DNA from: Neurospora intermedia
Lineage: Eukaryota > Ascomycota > Sordariomycetes > Sordariales > Sordariaceae
Assembly: GCA_037102815.1 (NCBI GenBank)
Contig: BTPP01000001.1
Span: 5,171,001 to 5,235,000, forward strand
DNA: 64,000 bases
Direction of reading: 5' to 3'
A model generated the notes under the pieces. That model ran no database searches. It was not told where the DNA came from and was given only the letters and a program-made list of their open reading frames with translations. Shown one piece after another: positions 60,550-64,000 of the stretch (the first letter of the stretch is position 1; each line of letters starts with the position of its first letter). Both the position numbers and the translations under genes were made by a program.

Positions 60550-63500
60550 GATGGATTTAGTACACGTGTAGTGTAAACAGGACGTCTTATGATCTTTATG
60601 TACGACCCCGGGTTCTGCCGGGTCTTGCCGAGCAACACGTAATCGCCCTGTCCCTTTGCCACTTGTGCTCGGCTTCAGGAAAAAGTATCGAGAATCTCCA
60701 ACTTGGAGACAAATGTGAATATAGAGATGTTGGTTGATCCCACATTATGTGGTTCGAGAAGTCGAGTCCCCCCTGACAAGTAATGCGATATCGCTTGGTG
60801 TGGCGATCATAAGGTGGGAAGAAATGAGTGAATCAAAGATACACGAGATTGCCCAGAGACCCATGAAATAAGAATGGGGTGGGAACTTGGAAGCTCTAAC
60901 CGACAGACAGGCAAGACAAATCCAAGAACAATTCCCGTACAAGAAAGAGAATTTCGGACCAAAGCGGTGGGAAAAGTTTAAAGCTCCCACCCGAACGCAC
61001 ATGGTATTGTTTCCAAAGACACTGCGCAGCTTGCATCATGCCGCCGCTTGGACAGGCAGTGCAATTCCTTGCACATCCTTGATTGAGCCATGCTTGAACC
61101 TTCAAGGACAACCAAGCAATGAACGATCCTTCATGGCCCGAGAAGTTTCAGAATGCCATTGTCTTGGGTTCAAGTGTTGAGCAACGAGTGGCTGAGGGTA
61201 AGTCATCTGGCTTTTGACTTACCACTATTGAATGAGTTGACGGCGTAAACTCCGCGGAGGTAGGGGTCGGTTTTGGTTGCGAACCGTGCTCTGACACCAA
61301 GAGTTACAGGCGCTGTGAGGATCAGGCGCGGTATAAGGCAAGGTGGCACGGCCAACGGTGAAAACCAGCGTTTTGTTGCGTTTTCGGCCATAGAATGATT
61401 AAGTTCAGACTGGGTATTTTGGGTGGATGGGATTATATTGAAATCTGTGACGTGATCTGCCCTCCAGGAACCTGGGGTCCGTCGTGTTTAAAGTCCATCT
61501 CTGATTCTCCGGCATCAGCACCCCGCAAGGTCCTCAGTGGCCCCAACCAACGTGTTCGGGGAAAAGGTAAGTGGAATAGTTTGACGTCACTGAGGCATTT
61601 GGCCGACCATTTGATCAGCCGTCAATCAATCACGGAAGAAAAGGGTCTGTTCAACGACGGAGTCGTGAGCAATTGGCTGGTCAAACACATCCATCGCAGC
61701 ATGCACTGACACGAGTGAAAAATTCATCGCGGTCCATGTCGCCCTATCGAGCAATGGCGCAAGAAATAGTCGAGCTGAGTTGAGGTAGTGCAGTCTTTTG
61801 CTCCCGAACCCGCAGCACCGGTGACGCAGGTCTCACTCTAAACCCACATCGGCGAAAAATTTGGTGTTCAGCTTTGGTAGATCATTTTGTCTTAGATGCC
61901 GTCTCGGCTTCCGAGTTGCGGTCTATCCGAAGGCCAACACATAATGTTCCAAGTGGATGTCGACTTTGAACGTGTGGAAGACTGTCAACCCTGCAGACAC
62001 TCGTCTATCATGACTTGAATTCGAAAGAAAGGGGGAGAAGAGGTCTTGTACAGGCTTCTTTCGTCTTTTAATGCTGCGCTGAAAGGTGTTTTGAGCGATC
62101 AGGACGGGGGAGTTAACCAGCTTGTCTGCAGCAGAAACGGACATTAGAGGGCGGCAACAGGTTGGGGTTAAATTGTAAGCTTCTATTCATTGCCCCTTAT
62201 AGGTTCTTGACGCTTCATCGAGCAACACAGAACAGACTTCCAGATCTCGCAAGGATGTAATTTCGAAAGCTTACCGAACTCGCTCATCACTTGATACACT
62301 TGATACTTCGTACCGCGGCATAGGATCAGATAACTTACACCAGACGTAGTTGCCATATGAAATCTTACTTGGAGATGGAACCAGGGAGAAAAAGGGAAAT
62401 GCTTGATGGATTGGCTTGTTTGGTGAAAGAGGAAAAGGCCCGCGTGCCAGGCCCAACTGTAAATGCCCCGCACAGGGAAAGCTTTGTGGGGAAAAATCCC
62501 GTCCTATACCCGGCGCAAGCACTCACCGATGCTCCTTCCAATCTCATCCCCAAAGGCGCCCGCCGCTCATATAAGGCCTAATTCCATACCTCCGCTCCTT
62601 CCAGCACTCCCAGCCAACGACGGGGATCTTCTGATCGAGGGGGATAGCGTACCTCTAGGGATACTTAGTACCGAGCTCTCCATTCTCGGCAGGGGCAGAT
62701 CATGTTACGTGGTTCTTTCCACCAAGGAACAAAGCCGGACACCGTGCTTATGCACATGCCTGACACCACGCGAGCTTTTATACATGAGCTGAAGAGGCCA
62801 AGTACTGTAGAGCCGAGGGTATGTAAAACCGATGGTGTCGTCTGTGTTGGTATCAAACCATCAATTATCATATTAAACAGAATGACCAAAGATAAGAAAT
62901 CTGTGAGAGTTTGACAGACACCGCCCCTTTATTGCTCTTTGTGTTCGACGGATCTAGCCACAGGTGGTGTGCAATCCATATAAAAACAGACTTTTTGTGA
63001 TCAGTCACCGAGATACCCGAATAGACAGGTGGGCACGATTGCGCTCGACACACAGCTTAAATCCATACCACGTACAAGCCACGTAACCCACCGAAGCGCA
63101 GAATCTGGTCAAGTCAGGAAGGAACCCAGGAGCAACCGCCGAACTGCTCTCAACTTCAGCTTGTGTACTACCTAGACAGACTTCACAGCACAGGGTCGGT
63201 GGTCAATAATGTTTACAACTCAAATCAGAATGATGGGGGTATAGACATAAATTTATTGTTCTCTCCTCTTCCCTTCTTGATATGCCCAGTCAGGTCAACT
63301 GATGATGCTAGCTAGGGTTTACATAACGACCTCCGCAAATTCCCCCCTCTCTGTGAGTCCCACTTGCTCAACATGAAACTAAAGCTGACAAGCAGTGTAT
63401 ACTGCGTAAATCTGGAGTGAGGATCCCAAGCACAAAAACCAGAACATACATCTGCTTTCGCTTCGCTTGCTATGCGCGTTTCTCTTCCTTGAACGCCTCG

Positions 63501-63922
63501 CAAAGGTTCGAACAATGCGATGTGACACCTATGTGAAGAAAAAAACAGAATTGAAAAAAAGAAATGGGCGCTCATCAAAACCCAACCGTAAAACCATACG
63601 ACATTATAGCCATACATTGGAGTCTAACATCAGGACCTCATGTGTGCAAGGTCAACCAATCGGAAACACCGTTCGTGCTTCTTCCTTCTCGTTCTTCGAG
63701 ATCTCCTTTTTATTCAAGACACCCGTTCATCTCGGATGTCCCCTAGCCCACCACGAACCAACCTGCAGGTAGTGCCTTTTTCAGATGGAACTTTCCTTCA
63801 TGGACCGTCTAGTGGCAGGCTTAAGCCATTCTTACTGACAAACCCACTCAGCGAAAACGCACCACCTGGCTGTCCTATCAGCCAACACCAGTCCCCTCCA
63901 TGTACCGCGCTCGCTGCACTTG
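60550..63922. other. Gene-poor right-hand region
   Basis: 3.4 kb without a supported gene. Minus-strand frames at 61203-61391, 61923-62144 and 62183-62473 were examined for exon joins. Small GT-AG chains can be drawn, but they give very short products without motifs. Some of this may be UTR or noncoding transcript. Confidence 0.45.
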
Positions 63923-64000
63923 ATGATGGTCTCCCACGTGCCTCCATCCCCTTCCTCGCCCGGCTCGGCCGCTGCTTGCGCCGCCGCCCGGCTCCCGAAC
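63923..64000 (+). CDS. Possible gene start cut by the window edge
   Basis: From ATGATGGTC the frame stays open to the end of the window (26 codons), rich in Ser, Pro and Ala, with strong C/G at third positions, as in many fungal N-termini. A short upstream frame begins at ATG 63901. Only the start can be seen, so no product is assigned. It could also be chance in GC-rich sequence. Confidence 0.3.
   Translation, partial: MMVSHVPPSPSSPGSAAACAAARLPN

Noticed and set aside
61203-61391. 62-codon minus frame with a GTAAGT at its end
   Set aside because: It starts with ATG and looks vaguely like a mitochondrial N-terminus, but I could not find a convincing second exon.
62183-62473. Tiny multi-exon chain on the minus strand
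   Set aside because: GT-AG ends can be joined into a product of about 30 residues, too short and motif-free to support.

Overview
This window looks like gene-rich nuclear DNA of a filamentous ascomycete, most probably a sordariomycete near Neurospora/Sordaria. The genes are eukaryotic and carry short introns (about 50-145 nt, mostly 55-95) with GTRNGT-type donors, CTAAC/CTGAC-like branch sites and YAG acceptors. Products include a Zn2Cys6 regulator, a class V myosin, a Bni1/SepA-type formin, Bur1 and a short complex I subunit of fungal type. I saw no intact transposon, LTR element, rRNA gene or complete tRNA. Species assignment is inference. All exon joins were read by hand from splice signals and reading frame.

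Layout, left to right: a short Zn2Cys6 protein (-, 612-1480); a 3.5 kb gene-poor stretch; a C78 (ZUP1/Mug105-like) cysteine protease (+, 5046-7061); inosine triphosphatase (-, 7385-8376); adenylate kinase 6/Fap7 (-, 8905-9710); class V myosin (-, 11290-16507); a 3.3 kb gene-poor stretch; 3-phosphoglycerate dehydrogenase (-, 19840-21301); the histone chaperone NAP1 (-, 23027-24522); a P5B ATPase of the Ypk9/ATP13A2 type (+, 26892-31234); a CFA-synthase-like methyltransferase (+, 32108-33654); a small NDUFB2-like complex I subunit (-, 34014-34342); the transcriptional CDK Bur1 (+, 35354-37285); an RNase P/MRP Pop8-like subunit (+, 38409-38888); protein phosphatase 5 (-, 39633-41485); a small one-TM orphan protein (-, 42866-43460); the formin (+, 46244-51763); a DUF2264 protein (+, 52774-55098); phosphoserine aminotransferase (-, 55393-56806); 5-hydroxyisourate hydrolase (+, 58213-58644); an orphan two-exon gene (-, 59853-60549); a gene-poor 3.4 kb; and a possible gene start cut by the right edge (63923-64000).

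Most genes are unrelated housekeeping genes, but three links stand out. The first and second enzymes of serine synthesis (SER3 and SER1 types) are both present, and each has a TGACTCA (Gcn4/CPC1-type) site 320-365 bp upstream of its start codon. Myosin V and the Bni1-type formin, partners in actin-based polar growth, lie about 30 kb apart. ITPase and AK6, both nucleotide enzymes, are same-strand neighbours.

The oddest signal is downstream of bur1. The TAG stop is followed in the same frame by 70 further open codons rich in Ser, Asp and Glu, then by a repeat-like acidic stretch in another frame. This suggests read-through, a hidden 51-nt intron, or a decayed C-terminus. No unmistakably new multi-gene system was seen.
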